The notes under the pieces were generated by a model. The model did not search any database and was not told the origin of the DNA. It was given only the letters and a program-made list of their open reading frames with translations. Shown here piece by piece: positions 62,776-64,000 of a stretch of DNA of 64,000 bases. Source of the stretch: Abelmoschus esculentus (lineage: Eukaryota; Streptophyta; Magnoliopsida; Malvales; Malvaceae); the NCBI GenBank assembly GCA_035048815.1, contig JAUCBN010000032.1:12921501-12985500 (forward strand), written 5' to 3'. How positions within the stretch are numbered: the stretch's first letter is position 1; the number at the start of each line of letters is the position of its first letter. The position numbers and the translations under genes are program-made.

Positions 62776-64000
62776 TGATGAGTGCCTAAAAGACAGTTAT
62801 TTACTACCCTTCTCATGGTACTTTAAGCATCTATTCTACACCAACTTGTACCGAAATATAGACTATTTGCTCAAATATTGGATATTCCGTTATCATCACT
62901 TACAAAGTTAATATTTATAGAGAATGTTGATATTATTACAATTTTTGTACATGCAGGAATATCCAAAGCCAAAGCGGCAGAAAAACAATGTTGAGGCCGA
63001 GGCAGAAGCATGGCCGCGGCCGAATCCAGTGTGGCAGCACCAACAATGGAGGCGAATTAAAATATAAAAATATAGAGAACATTTTGGAAGATACAACGCA
63101 TCAATTGGACCAGGCTAGCGTGCTGAAAGCCCAATTCAAAGACCAAGCGGGAAAACCCTTCTAGAATGCGGCAAACTTGGAAATATCAGAATCCTTGAAG
63201 AAGACTTGTTCCCTAATCCAAGTTGAAGTCTATTTAAGAAAGGTTTGCCCTAGGTTAAGACTATAAATACCCTAGCCGGCCACATTGTCTAGGAGAGCCG
63301 ATTTGTAGAGAAAACCCTTCCTCCCTAAGAATTGTACTTACACGATAATATGTTCTAAACTTCTTAGGGATAGGTGAAGGTTGTCGATATTAGTGAGAGG
63401 AGATTGATTCTTGTATCTTTGTTCTTATGCAATAAAATCAAAGTTTGCTTATCCTATTGTCATTCTTTGTTCTTGTATCCAAGCCCGAGAGGGAAGTTTT
63501 AAAGTAATCTATTTATCTAGCATCGAGAGGTGTAGATTCACGAAAGGGATAAGTACGGTGTTGTAGACGCTAACTCGGCCTATACTCTTGTGGAGGCACT
63601 AAGGGGTAGGTTAAGAGTTTCAGCAGCTAAAAGAAGTGTTGGATTGGTTGGTGGTTATCTTTGATTTACGCCGAGAGGTATCGTCAAGGACTGAGCATCA
63701 ATAGCACTTTGACTCAGAGATGAGCGGAGTCACTTACGGACACTTTGCTGAACTTTGATACCTTTGCCCAAGAGCAAGAGATTGCCACGGCAGAGGAGCA
63801 CCAGCGTTGTCGAGGCAGTATCTGCATTACTATCGAATCAGTGTTGTGTGATTGCATTGGACAAGGAGAAGATCAATTGAATCCGCTAATTGACTCAACT
63901 GGATCCTACCCACTTTCTCTATAATCGTTCTCAACCCTTTTTATTTTATGTTTTGTTATTTAAATATTTAGTTAGATAAAACAAATCATCTTATTTGTGT
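62776..64000 (+). mobile_element. LTR, family C, 5' end intact, cut by the window edge
   Basis: Starts TGATGAGTGCC directly against satellite. From 63104 it matches 3765 onward to the edge, so the full LTR would be about 1.38 kb. It contains the TATA box CTATAAATAC (63261-63270) and AATAAA near 63430. The first 330 bp are unique here, with a short frame ending near 63065 that I do not recognise. Whether a full element or a solo LTR lies to the right cannot be seen. Confidence 0.8.
63261..63270 (+). promoter_or_regulatory. LTR C TATA box, copy 2
   Basis: CTATAAATAC in the same context as 3925-3934. Sequence downstream is also nearly identical between the two copies. Confidence 0.55.

Noticed and set aside
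138..62778. The other satellite ORFs of 60-280 codons on both strands
   Set aside because: All result from the 33-bp period being a multiple of three. None is conserved between duplicated segments as a defined gene.
3765..64000. One giant element bounded by the two same-strand C LTRs
   Set aside because: They are about 58 kb apart, the first is truncated, and the interval is satellite plus unrelated LTRs.

Overview
The window looks like repeat-only nuclear DNA from a flowering plant, probably a eudicot. I found no host gene, tRNA, rRNA or CRISPR array. About 46 kb (roughly 72%) is one tandem satellite with a 33-bp monomer. Three monomer types (A, B, C) usually follow each other, giving a 99-bp higher-order unit. 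The satellite fills ten blocks, all in the same orientation, separated only by transposon insertions. Because 33 is a multiple of three, long stretches stay open in several frames and generate dozens of short ORFs of 11-residue repeats. I read these as by-products of the satellite, not genes.

The satellite is interrupted by LTR-retrotransposon remnants, mostly solo LTRs with TG...CA ends and 5-bp target-site duplications (TSDs). Family A is about 1.44 kb: + at 1776-3208 and - at 58206-59650. Family B is about 1.8 kb: + at 19619-21415 and - at 51503-53300. Family D is about 1.32 kb: + at 5002-6318 and 42864-44182. Family E is 929 bp: - at 21584-22512. Family C is a 5'-truncated LTR at 3765-4811 and an LTR running off the right edge from 62776. 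Family F at 54592-56759 is a minus-strand fragment carrying an LTR, a polypurine tract and a decayed ORF. Families A and B carry the C-terminal tail of a Ty3/gypsy-like polyprotein inside the start of the LTR. These tails are the only recognisable coding sequence apart from the ORF remnant in F.

A second satellite lies at 14351-18420: about 24 copies of an AT-rich, roughly 170-bp (nucleosome-length) monomer. It runs directly into 780 bp that looks like the 3' end of a gypsy-type LTR ending GGGTGTTATA at 19203. The array therefore probably belongs to, or arose from, a retrotransposon.

The 33-bp array has also been reshuffled by segmental duplications of 1-5 kb. The sequence orders some events. 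The D insertion came before the duplication that made 4812-9.7 kb and 42.7-48.4 kb, because both copies share the insertion and its TSD. The two A insertions came after the duplication linking 1-3.76 kb with 58.0-61.8 kb, because each copy holds the empty site of the other's insertion. I cannot name the species, or say from sequence alone whether this is centromeric, pericentromeric or subtelomeric.
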